Origin: Anaerolineae bacterium
Lineage (GTDB): Bacteria > Chloroflexota > Anaerolineae > 4572-78 > J111
DNA length: 23,095 bases
Reading direction: 5' to 3'
Assembly: GCA_020433835.1 (NCBI GenBank)
Contig: JAGRBY010000040.1
Span: 1-23,095, forward strand
The notes beneath the pieces were generated by a model that was given only the letters and a program-made list of their open reading frames with translations, had not been told where the DNA came from and made no database searches. Made by a program: the position numbers and the translations under genes. Positions 7,248 to 14,820 of the stretch are shown here, piece by piece; position 1 is the stretch's first letter; the number at the start of each line of letters is the position of its first letter.

Positions 7248-8477
7248 CTAATCAAATTGACCGATCAACTCGGTTACTTCATCCAGATAGTCTACTAACT
7301 CTGCCAAAGCCCGCTGGACACGTCCCGTGCCATAGCCGGCTGGCAGCCCACCCGGGTCTTGAGCGCCGCCGTATGAGGTAACTATCGCCTGTCGAACCAA
7401 ATCGCTCAACCGTTTAGCCGTCCCTTGTAAAGCTCTAACCCCTGCTTTGCCCCCTTCCCGGATCAAGTGAGGCCCTTTTTCGGTAGCAAAGTAGTAGATC
7501 CAATCCAACAGTTCGCCCACAAAGAGGGGAGACTCGTCCTCAGCCTTGAAAATGAGTTCGATGGTTTGTCGCTCGGCCGCTCCCAGAAATACGGAATCCA
7601 TGGCAAAGTAGACCTCTTGAACCGACTCGGCCACGACGGCCAGCGCGCGCGAGACCAGCACCAACTGCGTACCCAGAAAGACATCAGTGCCTACCCGATC
7701 AAAGTAGGTCTGTTGGGCCGCCCAACTTTGCTTAAGGGCTGTGATATAATCGACAATAATCAGGAAGTTGGTCAGGTTTTGTTCCTCTTCAATTGTATTG
7801 ACTTTATTACGCTTTAACCCAAACGCCTTACGCAATTGGCCCAATTGGCCGCCCACAAGTTCGGGGTTCGTAACAGTATTAGATCCCAGCAGTGACTCGA
7901 ATAAGGAGTTAATTCGCTGTACCCGGGGGCCGCCTTCAACACCCAACTCATTGACTAACTCATCGATTTCAAACCGAACGATAGCCCGGATGGCGCTGGT
8001 ATCTTCTTCATCGGCATCCGACCGCAGCGGAGATAAACCCTCTAAAAGCGGGATGGATTGGTCACGGGCCACTTTGGCGCGTGTATAAATACTGGCTTGC
8101 GCGCCGGTAACCGCGCCAATATCGGATTGAATAGCGTAACTGCGTGGTGTCCACTCCCATATTTCCTGGTCATCAACGGTTTTGGCTGTAAATGTTTGGG
8201 TCAAAGCGGCTACAAATTCCTTGGGCCTTCTGGCATTGGGCCGCCACCCCAATACGTCGCGGAGCGCGCCTTCAACAATGCGCCCCAACGGCGCAGTACC
8301 CTCAGCCCCGGAGCCGATCTGACCGGGCGTCGTCGAGAAACGACTGACTTCTTCGGTTAGAAATGGGTAAGCTGTCAGGTCGGTGAACTCTCTGAGCCGT
8401 TCGTTAGAGGCTAATGAAACTGAGGACTGAGAATTTAAATCCCCATTGGGGATAGGAATATCGCGATTTTTTCTCAT
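7248..8477 (-). CDS. Uncharacterised 409-aa protein, translationally coupled
   Basis: I do not recognise this protein. Residues 1-60 are polar and probably disordered. From about 65 on it is likely mixed or helical, with GALRDVLGWRPNARRPKEFV (70-89), EWTPRSYAIQSDIGAVTGAQ (108-127) and a long helical region (185-365) containing QLVLVSRALAVVAESVQEVY. There is no signal peptide and no clear membrane helix. It ends in a Gly-rich linker (370-384) and a short coiled coil. Its ATG overlaps the stop of the preceding beta-sandwich gene in the pattern ATGA, with a GGAAAGGA-type ribosome binding site upstream, so the two are translationally coupled and probably made in matched amounts. Function is unknown; a structural or scaffold role in the same assembly is a guess. 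Confidence 0.8.
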   Translation of the reverse strand: MRKNRDIPIPNGDLNSQSSVSLASNERLREFTDLTAYPFLTEEVSRFSTTPGQIGSGAEGTAPLGRIVEGALRDVLGWRPNARRPKEFVAALTQTFTAKTVDDQEIWEWTPRSYAIQSDIGAVTGAQASIYTRAKVARDQSIPLLEGLSPLRSDADEEDTSAIRAIVRFEIDELVNELGVEGGPRVQRINSLFESLLGSNTVTNPELVGGQLGQLRKAFGLKRNKVNTIEEEQNLTNFLIIVDYITALKQSWAAQQTYFDRVGTDVFLGTQLVLVSRALAVVAESVQEVYFAMDSVFLGAAERQTIELIFKAEDESPLFVGELLDWIYYFATEKGPHLIREGGKAGVRALQGTAKRLSDLVRQAIVTSYGGAQDPGGLPAGYGTGRVQRALAELVDYLDEVTELIGQFD

Positions 8478-10174
8478 CGTCGTTTTTCCTTTCCGTCGCT
8501 ATTAAGGCTGACGCTATCATCGTTAGTTAGGTTGCATTCTGCTTTCGAGTTAACCATCACCGGGTACCAGTTTTCGCGCGGAGCCAGGACATTGGGATCG
8601 ACCCGCACACCAACGAAGTAGTTGCCGGAATGCGGCACAGGCACGTCATAATACCCATGTTCGTCGGTTGTGACTGTAAGATAAAGCTCGCCATCCTCAA
8701 AAATAATATCCAGTTTGACGAAGGCGCGTGGTTTTCCTTGACTACTTATGGCTGTACCATAAATGCCGGTTTCCTCTGGTACCAACCTTAGCAACGGTAT
8801 TTGGGTCATCGTGGCCGGAGTTATGGAGACTCGATACGCCGTCTGGCCTTCAGCTTCCCAGGATTTGTCATCCAGATCGACCTTGGTATCAACCAGGCCG
8901 ACGGTAATTTCCTTAGAGGAAAGATTGGGAAAGATATACACGCCATTGGCATCGGTTGTTTTTATCTGCCTGATACTTAGACCATCGTCAGCATAAACCG
9001 GCACCCCGGCTAGCCCTTTGCCGCAAGTACCATCGATTACGAGTCCTGCCACATTGCCTAAGCACGGTTGGAATAAAAATTTGACCATCACGTTTTGGTC
9101 TCCGCAAGATAAATCAATGGTCTGTTTACCTTCAAAGAGATCAGCCGATTCAATTGCCATTCCACGAAACTGCTTGGGGGCTTGGGCCGTAATGGTGTAG
9201 CGATTTTCTGTCAACCCTCGGAACACTTTGGGCTGTAATAAGCCCTCCGTTTTTAGAGTCTGGATGGGGTTAGCGAGCGTAGAGTCGCCAACGTACAAGT
9301 AAAAATTCGCCGGGATGGGTTCGCTTCTGTCCTCCGCCTCATACTTGAGAATGGCCGCCACCTGAATTTGCCCTGGTTGCCGCTCGTAGGGAATGCGGAG
9401 AACTTTGTTTCGGCCCGGTGCCAAGAATGCGCTCACTCTGGAGCTGCGGGGCTGCCACGTGCAGCCACCTTGCTCAACTGATCGAGCTATAAAGGTGGTC
9501 AAACCAGGGCAGTTGATTAGCGTCTCTTCACTGCGGCCTCTGGGACTGGTTTTGATGCAGAAGCGACTATCGCCTTCTCCGACATCGATAATCGCAGGAA
9601 GCCCACATTCTTCACCATCTTCATCAAAATAGTAGCTATATACCTCGACCCTCGCTGCCTTGGGAATATAGCCGATTTCCAGCGTGGCTACCGTTCCATC
9701 ATCGATTTTAATCGATTGGGGCTTGATAGCTTCATAGCCATACCGCTCTGGAAGGTTGGCTTCATATTCGTCAATGGGAATATCTGGAAAGACGGCCCAG
9801 CCATCTTCATCGGTAGCCTGACATATGAGCAGTTTCTTCCTGCCAGTTAGGGCTACCTCAACGTCTCGAAGGGGTTGACTACGTTCGGCATCCCAGAGGC
9901 CGTTTTTTTCAGAATAACCATCCGCACAATCGCGAACAAAGACTCGCACCTTTAGCCTGCCAAAACATTCAACCGCCTCCTCTGATTCTTGATTCGAAAC
10001 CATTTGCTCCTTAGTCCAAGTCTCTTTTTGAGAAGTTTTTGTTTTTGTCTGGCGCGATGTTTTCGCTGCCTGAGCGGATTGTTTTTTTTGCTCAGTTTGC
10101 GCCTCTACCGTACCTTCAGTCTCGGCGTTGCGAGTTTCCTGTTGTCCCTCATCGCCATTTTTTTTGTCATTCAT
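8474..10174 (-). CDS. Multi-domain beta-sandwich (CnaB/carboxypeptidase-regulatory-like) protein
   Basis: A 566-residue product. The frame extends to a TTG at 10276, but the ATG at 10174 has GGAGG 8 bases upstream and gives the natural start. Residues 1-68 are low-complexity and rich in Lys, Gln, Glu and Thr, and there is no signal peptide. The rest reads as about five beta-sandwich modules (roughly 72-170, 174-265, 268-366, 370-465 and 468-550). At least three have the prealbumin/CnaB-like pattern of a strand, a variable loop, then DExGxxxFPxIP or its equivalent: TDEDGWAVFPDIP, TTDANGVYIFPNL, TTDEHGYYDVPVP. About ten cysteines are spread along it, which suits a metal- or redox-sensitive cytoplasmic protein less than one that ends outside the cell. 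No LPXTG or other anchor is present. It could be an adhesin-like fibre or spike component, or a scaffold. The fold is fairly sure; the role is not. Confidence 0.8.
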   Translation of the reverse strand: MNDKKNGDEGQQETRNAETEGTVEAQTEQKKQSAQAAKTSRQTKTKTSQKETWTKEQMVSNQESEEAVECFGRLKVRVFVRDCADGYSEKNGLWDAERSQPLRDVEVALTGRKKLLICQATDEDGWAVFPDIPIDEYEANLPERYGYEAIKPQSIKIDDGTVATLEIGYIPKAARVEVYSYYFDEDGEECGLPAIIDVGEGDSRFCIKTSPRGRSEETLINCPGLTTFIARSVEQGGCTWQPRSSRVSAFLAPGRNKVLRIPYERQPGQIQVAAILKYEAEDRSEPIPANFYLYVGDSTLANPIQTLKTEGLLQPKVFRGLTENRYTITAQAPKQFRGMAIESADLFEGKQTIDLSCGDQNVMVKFLFQPCLGNVAGLVIDGTCGKGLAGVPVYADDGLSIRQIKTTDANGVYIFPNLSSKEITVGLVDTKVDLDDKSWEAEGQTAYRVSITPATMTQIPLLRLVPEETGIYGTAISSQGKPRAFVKLDIIFEDGELYLTVTTDEHGYYDVPVPHSGNYFVGVRVDPNVLAPRENWYPVMVNSKAECNLTNDDSVSLNSDGKEKRR

Positions 10175-10285
10175 AGTGATTTCCTCCACAGATTGGTGAA
10201 ACGCATCGGAATGATGCCCCGGATGGCCTGTTTGTCTAATCGCTTCTGCAGCCGCTTTGGCCAGCGAGACGCCCAACGTGATGCT

Positions 10286-10840
10286 TCAAGCGATCTCCTC
10301 GTGAGCAGCCACGCGATTCTCTAGCAAGGTGATATGCTGCCCAATATTGGTTGTCCGCACGGATACTGATGCTGAGCCGGTTCGCTCAACCACGGTCTGC
10401 CAACATAGAAAAAGCGCCTGATTGACTTCATAGATGGGCGTCTGGCATCGCTCCAGTCCCGTTTTGATGCTGTTGGTCCATGCCCCCCACTCTCCTTTCT
10501 GTTGGCGTCCGAAGCGTAGCAGCGGAGCCAAACCGTCATACGAGAGCAGATCAAAAAAGTGGTATATCAGCTGGTTGAATTGATCCTGGCAAACCGCCAG
10601 GTCTCGTCTGGCACTATCCAGATCGATATGTAGGGCGACTGCTTGTTGGCCTTCGCCGGCGGCAAGCAACCCTGTTTCCAGTCGACCCAGTAAATCATCA
10701 ACGGCATCACCAAAGGTATCCTCAAAGATAATGCTGTCCGACGGCTTATCTTCACGAATCGTCGTTCGTAAACTACGCATCTCTTCCCGCAAGTTGAGTA
10801 GGCACGTATTTAAGGTCTTAAACGCAGTTTCCAGAGTCAT
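10286..10840 (-). CDS. Uncharacterised small helical protein (184 aa)
   Basis: I do not recognise this protein. It looks all-helical: a heptad-like N-terminus (TLNTCLLNLREEMRSLRTTI, residues 9-28), an acidic middle (DSIIFEDTFGDAVDDLLGRL) and further amphipathic helices up to residue 155, then a short C-terminal segment ending LLENRVAAHEEIA. It has no signal peptide and no membrane segment. The start ATG follows the stop of the metallopeptidase-like gene by 3 bases, and the ribosome binding site AGAGGT overlaps the end of that gene, so expression is coupled. The following gene starts 111 bases downstream. Size and position between the protease and the beta-sandwich protein would suit a chaperone or adaptor, but that is only inference. 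Confidence 0.75.
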   Translation of the reverse strand: MTLETAFKTLNTCLLNLREEMRSLRTTIREDKPSDSIIFEDTFGDAVDDLLGRLETGLLAAGEGQQAVALHIDLDSARRDLAVCQDQFNQLIYHFFDLLSYDGLAPLLRFGRQQKGEWGAWTNSIKTGLERCQTPIYEVNQALFLCWQTVVERTGSASVSVRTTNIGQHITLLENRVAAHEEIA

Positions 10841-10843
10841 CGT

Positions 10844-12235
10844 TTACCTCTTAACCAAAGCCTGGTAAAAGTTTTGGGTGATCTGGCCCGGCCGTGCCAA
10901 TTTATGCTCTACGGCATAACGGGCGGCACTGACTAGAAAACGAGCCGGGATAATACCCGGATCGGTTCCAGACGCGATGCGTTGGGCGGCCTCTTGAATC
11001 ATTTTCTGATAATCGGGCCGAAAGCGCACAACCTCAGCCAGACTCTTATCCCCCAGTTGTCGATACGGTTGAAAGCAGATGGTATCAACCACCAAATGGT
11101 TGGCCTTAGGGAAGGTGTCCAGCAAAGTTCGGGGAATATTGCTCTGTCTGGGTGAGGGATACAGCCGCTGCCACAATTGACAGAAGGTATCTGCCTCAAC
11201 CGGAAAGCCCATCCGGCGCAATAGCTCCAGATTAATCAAAATCCTCAAGTAAGGTGTGGGGTGGACGCCGGCCGGATTGTAGGCTTTAGTAATGATGGGT
11301 GAGCGAGCCACCACATCCATCAATGAGCCTACAATGGCCGGCCCGCCCAAAAGCAGGCCACACAGGTCGGCCCACATTTCTTTGTGCCAACGGGTCCAGA
11401 TGCTCGCCACCATCTCGTTCATGCCCGCTCGCCTCAAGCGGTGGTTGATACGCCGGGGCACCTCTTGCCATAGGTCGAGATCGCTCTGCAGATTGTGACT
11501 AACCTCATGATGAATTGCCCCCAACGTCCAGGGATTCACTAAGCGGTGATAGGGCAGCTTGATAATCGGGAAGGGATTGGCTCGCCGCCCTAGTCGGGTT
11601 AACGGAACTCCGCGCCGAAAGGTAGCCGGGGTGAAGCCGGTTTCCATATAGGCGAACGGCGGCGGCGCCGGGATGGACCTGGCCCGGCCCAACCCGGTGT
11701 ACACGGCTTGATAACAATCCAGCGCGATTCGATCTGAGGCCAGCAACCAATCGGCAAACCGCGATTGGCGTTGTCCAAATAGCTCCAGGTAGTAATCCCA
11801 AGTCTGTTCGGTAAGTTTAATCCAGCGCAACGCACGCTCTTTTTGGAGCAAGAGTGATCGGAGATGTTGCGGGCCAGGCTCGTTTGCGCTGTCTTTCGCG
11901 GTCTGGCTCACTTGGTCAGCCAACTTCAGCAAGGGGGTGCGTAGATTGATGATAAGTTGGTTGGCGGCCTGAATATGAGCTTCCGACGGGCTGGCCGGTT
12001 CGGTTCCAAACTCGTCACGGTTGAAGGGACGGAGCGCAATAGCATCGCGTTTAACGTTGAGCGCCTGTACGCCGGCAAACTTTCGCAGCGCGGTGGCGGT
12101 TCTCCGAGCCTGAGCGGGTTGATCAGGTGCTATCCGGCGGCGCGCAACGCTCTGGCGCTTTTGTGTCCGAATCGCCTCCTTGACCGGGACGACGACCTTA
12201 CCATTTGTAGAGTATTGTTCATTCGTAGTGGTCAT
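10844..12235 (-). CDS. HExxH metallopeptidase-like protein (463 aa)
   Basis: A probable zinc metallopeptidase. The core is IHHEVSHNLQSD, giving a zinc-binding HEVSH at residues 243-247, followed about 40 residues on by HKEMWADLCGLLLGGPA (284-300). There Glu286 is the likely third zinc ligand, and the AD...GPA pattern resembles gluzincin-type peptidases. The N-terminal 50 residues are basic and polar with no signal peptide; residues 85-180 are helical; a Pro-rich loop (IPAPPPFAY) precedes the catalytic part; and the C-terminal 150 residues are helical. The ATG lies inside the end of the upstream paralogue gene (17-bp overlap), with a short TAAGG four bases upstream, so it is probably coupled. 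In this operon it could process the acidic repeat proteins encoded just before it. The protease fold is likely; the substrate is a guess. Confidence 0.8.
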   Translation of the reverse strand: MTTTNEQYSTNGKVVVPVKEAIRTQKRQSVARRRIAPDQPAQARRTATALRKFAGVQALNVKRDAIALRPFNRDEFGTEPASPSEAHIQAANQLIINLRTPLLKLADQVSQTAKDSANEPGPQHLRSLLLQKERALRWIKLTEQTWDYYLELFGQRQSRFADWLLASDRIALDCYQAVYTGLGRARSIPAPPPFAYMETGFTPATFRRGVPLTRLGRRANPFPIIKLPYHRLVNPWTLGAIHHEVSHNLQSDLDLWQEVPRRINHRLRRAGMNEMVASIWTRWHKEMWADLCGLLLGGPAIVGSLMDVVARSPIITKAYNPAGVHPTPYLRILINLELLRRMGFPVEADTFCQLWQRLYPSPRQSNIPRTLLDTFPKANHLVVDTICFQPYRQLGDKSLAEVVRFRPDYQKMIQEAAQRIASGTDPGIIPARFLVSAARYAVEHKLARPGQITQNFYQALVKR

Positions 12236-13082
12236 AGGACCTTACTTTTGCATTTCTACGGCGGCGGTCTGTCGGCAACGCATCACGGCCGGAGCGATGA
12301 GCCAGTATCGCAGCTATTTGCCGGGCTAATACGCGCGCGGCCACGCTCTGCGTAACTGGCTGGCCATGCTCAATGCGTTGAGCCAGTTGCTCTACGCTGC
12401 TGAATAGGATCGTGGGCACCTTGCGGATGAGCGGTCGCGTGCCCGATTGACGATGCAGTAATCGCGTCACGCTTCCGCTTCCCTGGATTAAGGCCGGCAA
12501 GGCAACCCATAATGCTCGATAGACGTTTGGGTACAACCGAATGGTAAGTGGTACCATAGCCGCAATGAGTCGTTCTGCTTCTGCACTGTTTTTGGTTGAT
12601 GCGGCCGCAATGGCTAACTTATCGATCAGTTCCTGGACTTCACGCAGCTCGGCTGAACAGATGGTTACCGCATCGGTAGTTGTCATACCATCAAGCCACT
12701 CTTCTTCCAACGCATTTACTAGCTCCTCGTCATCAAATAAGGCCTCGACTACATCAGGCAATCTTGGAGAAACCGATTTACGGCCGTTACTTGTAAAGAT
12801 AGTCGTGGTGGCGGCAGCCTGATTAGCTGCTGCCATGGCCGTGCGAGCAGCCAAGCCGGATAGGGTTCTGCGGGGGCGCGGTTTATATCCATTTCCGAAG
12901 AATGCTTCAAAATCTTCAAACTCCTCAAACGATTCTTCGAATTCATATACGTCTTCAGGCTCCAGCAAGGCCTCGTCAGCATCCTCATGAAGGTCTTCAT
13001 GATTGTAACGCTCAGGAGCTTCGCTATCTTTATTCTGAAGCTCGCGTGCTTTAAAGTTGGATCGTTCCTGCTCTTGTGCCAT
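12219..13082 (-). CDS. Acidic/helical protein, paralogue of the upstream repeat protein (287 aa)
   Basis: Residues 1-62 are strongly acidic with aromatic residues between the glutamates (VYEFEESFEEFEDFEAFF). An Arg/Ala-rich stretch (68-95) follows, then an acidic helix around 108-132. Residues 145-262 form a helical domain that matches residues 169-285 of the 323-aa neighbour. From KN at 164-165 to residue 261 the two align without a gap, sharing KNxA.....IxAM, then TxPLIxxxPxI and a GxPxT helix. I count about 27 identities in 98 by eye. The C-terminus is basic. AGGAGG lies 8 bases before the ATG. It has no signal peptide and no repeats of its own. The two proteins may form a hetero-oligomer through the shared domain. 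I do not recognise the family. Confidence 0.8.
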   Translation of the reverse strand: MAQEQERSNFKARELQNKDSEAPERYNHEDLHEDADEALLEPEDVYEFEESFEEFEDFEAFFGNGYKPRPRRTLSGLAARTAMAAANQAAATTTIFTSNGRKSVSPRLPDVVEALFDDEELVNALEEEWLDGMTTTDAVTICSAELREVQELIDKLAIAAASTKNSAEAERLIAAMVPLTIRLYPNVYRALWVALPALIQGSGSVTRLLHRQSGTRPLIRKVPTILFSSVEQLAQRIEHGQPVTQSVAARVLARQIAAILAHRSGRDALPTDRRRRNAKVRSYDHYE

Positions 13083-13124
13083 ACCTTAGACCTCCTGTAC
13101 GTTTAATTGCACGAGGCGTGCTCG

Positions 13125-14096
13125 TTAGATGGCTAAAGGTCGTCGACGCATCATAACACGACGCTGAGGACTGGACATTGGTCTAACACGGCGGGTCGCC
13201 ATACGGGTTCGCGCCGCTGCTCTGGATACTTGACGAGGGCTGGCCAATGTTTTGGCTGTATGTTTGGCCATAATTGCAGCAACGCTCTTTTTGGTAGGTG
13301 GCCGTCCTAATCGGGTTAATTTGGCGGTATCGGTGACGGTCTTGGCTACAATTTTAGGGAGGGCGCTGATTAAAGGCTGGGTGCGGCGACTACTGCGCAG
13401 CAACAGACCACAGGCTCTGATCCCTTTGCCGATAGAGGGGTTTGTTCTTTTGACCGCCGGTGATGTTGTAGCCGTAAATTTCGATATTTTCCTGGCCATA
13501 GCATTGATGCATTTCTGAGTCGTGGCTGGGTTTTTAGATTTAGCCGCAATACCGGCCAGACATTCCATCTCGGCCAGAGCTTCCAGGTTAGCGCCTGTCA
13601 TTTCCAATTCGGCCTCAAATTCGGCTTCGCTCTCATACTCATCTTCGAATTCAGCCTCGCGGATAAAGCGCTGGGCTGCCCATCGAGCTGCCGCACCGGC
13701 GGCTGGTCCGCCGATAGCCGTGGCGACGAGCGGAGCTGCCGTTCGGGCGACGGTTTTGAGAACTCTACTGAAAACCGGGTTTTTAGCGACTCGTTTTACG
13801 GTGTTTATCGCTTTTTTGAAAAATTTCCCAATACTCCCAAAAAGCGGATCGCCCTCAAATTCCCACTCGTCTTCACCATAGCCCTCGAACTCACCTAACC
13901 CTTCGAGTTCCCATTCGTCTTCACCATAGCCCTCGAACTCACCCAGCCCTTCAAGTTCCCACTCTTCTTCCCCATAACCTTCGAACTCACCCAGCCCCTC
14001 AAATTCCCACTCGTCTTCACCATAGCCCTCGAACTCACCTAGCCCTTCGAGTTCCATCAACTCTTCTTCACCATAGGCTTCTAACTCTTCATACAT
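13125..14096 (-). CDS. Acidic aromatic tandem-repeat protein with cationic/hydrophobic helix (323 aa)
   Basis: This is the first gene of the operon. Residues 18-81 are four copies of a 16-residue repeat, GLGEFEGYGEDEWEFE and close variants, after one degenerate copy (2-17). The repeat is rich in Glu, Gly and aromatics. Then comes an abrupt change: residues 90-115 are cationic and amphipathic (GKFFKKAINTVKRVAKN), and residues 118-140 are small and hydrophobic with GxxxG-like spacing (TAAPLVATAIGGPAAGAAA). A second acidic patch follows (147-165, EAEFEDEYESEAEFEAELE), then the helical domain shared with the next gene (169-285), then a very basic tail of about 40 residues. AAGGAGG lies 7 bases before the ATG. 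There is no signal peptide. The alternation of acidic and cationic blocks suggests self-masking of a membrane-active or nucleic-acid-binding region. That is inference; I do not recognise the family. Confidence 0.85.
   Translation of the reverse strand: MYEELEAYGEEELMELEGLGEFEGYGEDEWEFEGLGEFEGYGEEEWELEGLGEFEGYGEDEWELEGLGEFEGYGEDEWEFEGDPLFGSIGKFFKKAINTVKRVAKNPVFSRVLKTVARTAAPLVATAIGGPAAGAAARWAAQRFIREAEFEDEYESEAEFEAELEMTGANLEALAEMECLAGIAAKSKNPATTQKCINAMARKISKFTATTSPAVKRTNPSIGKGIRACGLLLRSSRRTQPLISALPKIVAKTVTDTAKLTRLGRPPTKKSVAAIMAKHTAKTLASPRQVSRAAARTRMATRRVRPMSSPQRRVMMRRRPLAI
13854..14045 (-). repeat. Four 48-bp in-frame tandem repeats
   Basis: Four 48-bp units encode the 16-residue GLGEFEGYGEDEWEFE repeat, with only a few differences (D/E in one, F/L in others) and mostly identical codons. 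The near-identity at DNA level suggests recent expansion or gene-conversion-like homogenisation. A fifth, degenerate copy occupies the start of the gene. Confidence 0.95.
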
Positions 14097-14237
14097 GATT
14101 TTGCCTCCTTAATCTGAAGGTGATTATTTTGGTAATGCTTAAAATAGAGTGTATTCTATTCAACCTGGTATGTATAGTCGCTTCTTTTGGTGAGGCATAA
14201 ATGTGTTACTTCATATGCGTGTCGCTCAAATGAGGTA

Positions 14238-14266
14238 TTGTTTCCTGAATGACGTTCTGCTATAAT
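14238..14266 (+). promoter_or_regulatory. Sigma70-type promoter, rightward
   Basis: TTGTTT (14238-14243), a 17-base spacer and a perfect TATAAT (14261-14266) form a good housekeeping promoter on the plus strand. The next plus-strand gene is the LuxR-type regulator at 14821, which would give a leader of about 550 bases. The promoter could instead serve a small RNA. It lies about 140 bases upstream of, and divergent to, the first gene of the seven-gene operon. Confidence 0.6.
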
Positions 14267-14408
14267 GAAATGCGGTTCAACGCAAAATTAGAGGAATAAA
14301 GAATAAAACAAATCTCCTTGCGACAATGTTCAGGTGCTCAACCCAGGCTTTCACCAGAGGAAGCAATTCTGGCTGCGATGGTCATAGTGTAGGCATACTT
14401 GGCAACTC

Positions 14409-14532
14409 TCACCCTTCGGAGTGTCCCCGGTTATAGCTGATGTAAGCCCCAAACTCCTTCCCAATCAGACTCGTCTCAAATACCCGCGACAATAGGAATG
14501 TCTGCCTTCTCACTTACACTTTTGTATTTCAT
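14409..14532 (-). pseudogene. Short frameshifted reading frame, unrecognised
   Basis: From an ATG at 14532 the minus strand reads MKYKSVSEKADIPIVAGI and stops. In the next frame the sequence continues FETSLIGKEFGAYISYNRG and then HSEG to a stop at 14409. The two parts together read like about 40 residues of real protein broken by one frameshift. I cannot name a family, and the ribosome binding site is weak. It may be a relic or chance. Confidence 0.25.
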
Positions 14533-14820
14533 GAAACAACACTATACCTTATCGCATTCTCATTCTTCTGAATAGGTCAAGCGGATGGATAATCTGCCAT
14601 TTAGATATGGCTTACTTACCTAAAAATATCCGTAGCTTAGTCAGGAAAACAGAGATAGTTGGGCAGAAAGATTGAACTTTAAAGAAACGCGTTACCAGTT
14701 GGTCTAGTTGGCAAATATAGGCTTGTTGGTTGCGGGTAATATGGGAACACCATCTTGATCTGATTTTGCTATTGTGCCTCTTCCTCATCCGGCATTTATT
14801 CAAAAGAAACGAGGGTCGAT

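Larger units (their letters stand above)
14097..14820. other. Long intergenic region between the divergent operon and the LuxR-type gene
   Basis: 724 bp with no convincing intact gene. It holds the leader of the seven-gene operon with its AAGGAGG (14104-14110), a small palindrome AATAGA-N6-TCTATT (14143-14160) that could be an operator, the rightward sigma70 promoter listed separately, and a frameshifted short reading frame on the minus strand (14409-14532). The stretch 14560-14810 shows nothing I can name. Confidence 0.6.

Noticed and set aside
10174..10276. A longer start (TTG at 10276) for the beta-sandwich protein
   Set aside because: The ATG at 10174 has GGAGG 8 bases upstream, and the extra 34 residues have no domain or signal-peptide character.
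10844..12235. DUF4157-type peptidase, often found beside secreted toxins
   Set aside because: The motif surroundings (IHHEVSHNLQ and EMWAD) do not match what I remember of that family closely enough to name it.
13854..14045. CRISPR array
   Set aside because: The 48-bp repeats are contiguous, in frame and without spacers, so they are coding tandem repeats.
6053..14096. Contractile injection system or phage tail cluster
   Set aside because: No sheath, tube, baseplate, spike or AAA+ ATPase gene is visible. The acidic-repeat and beta-sandwich proteins alone are not enough.
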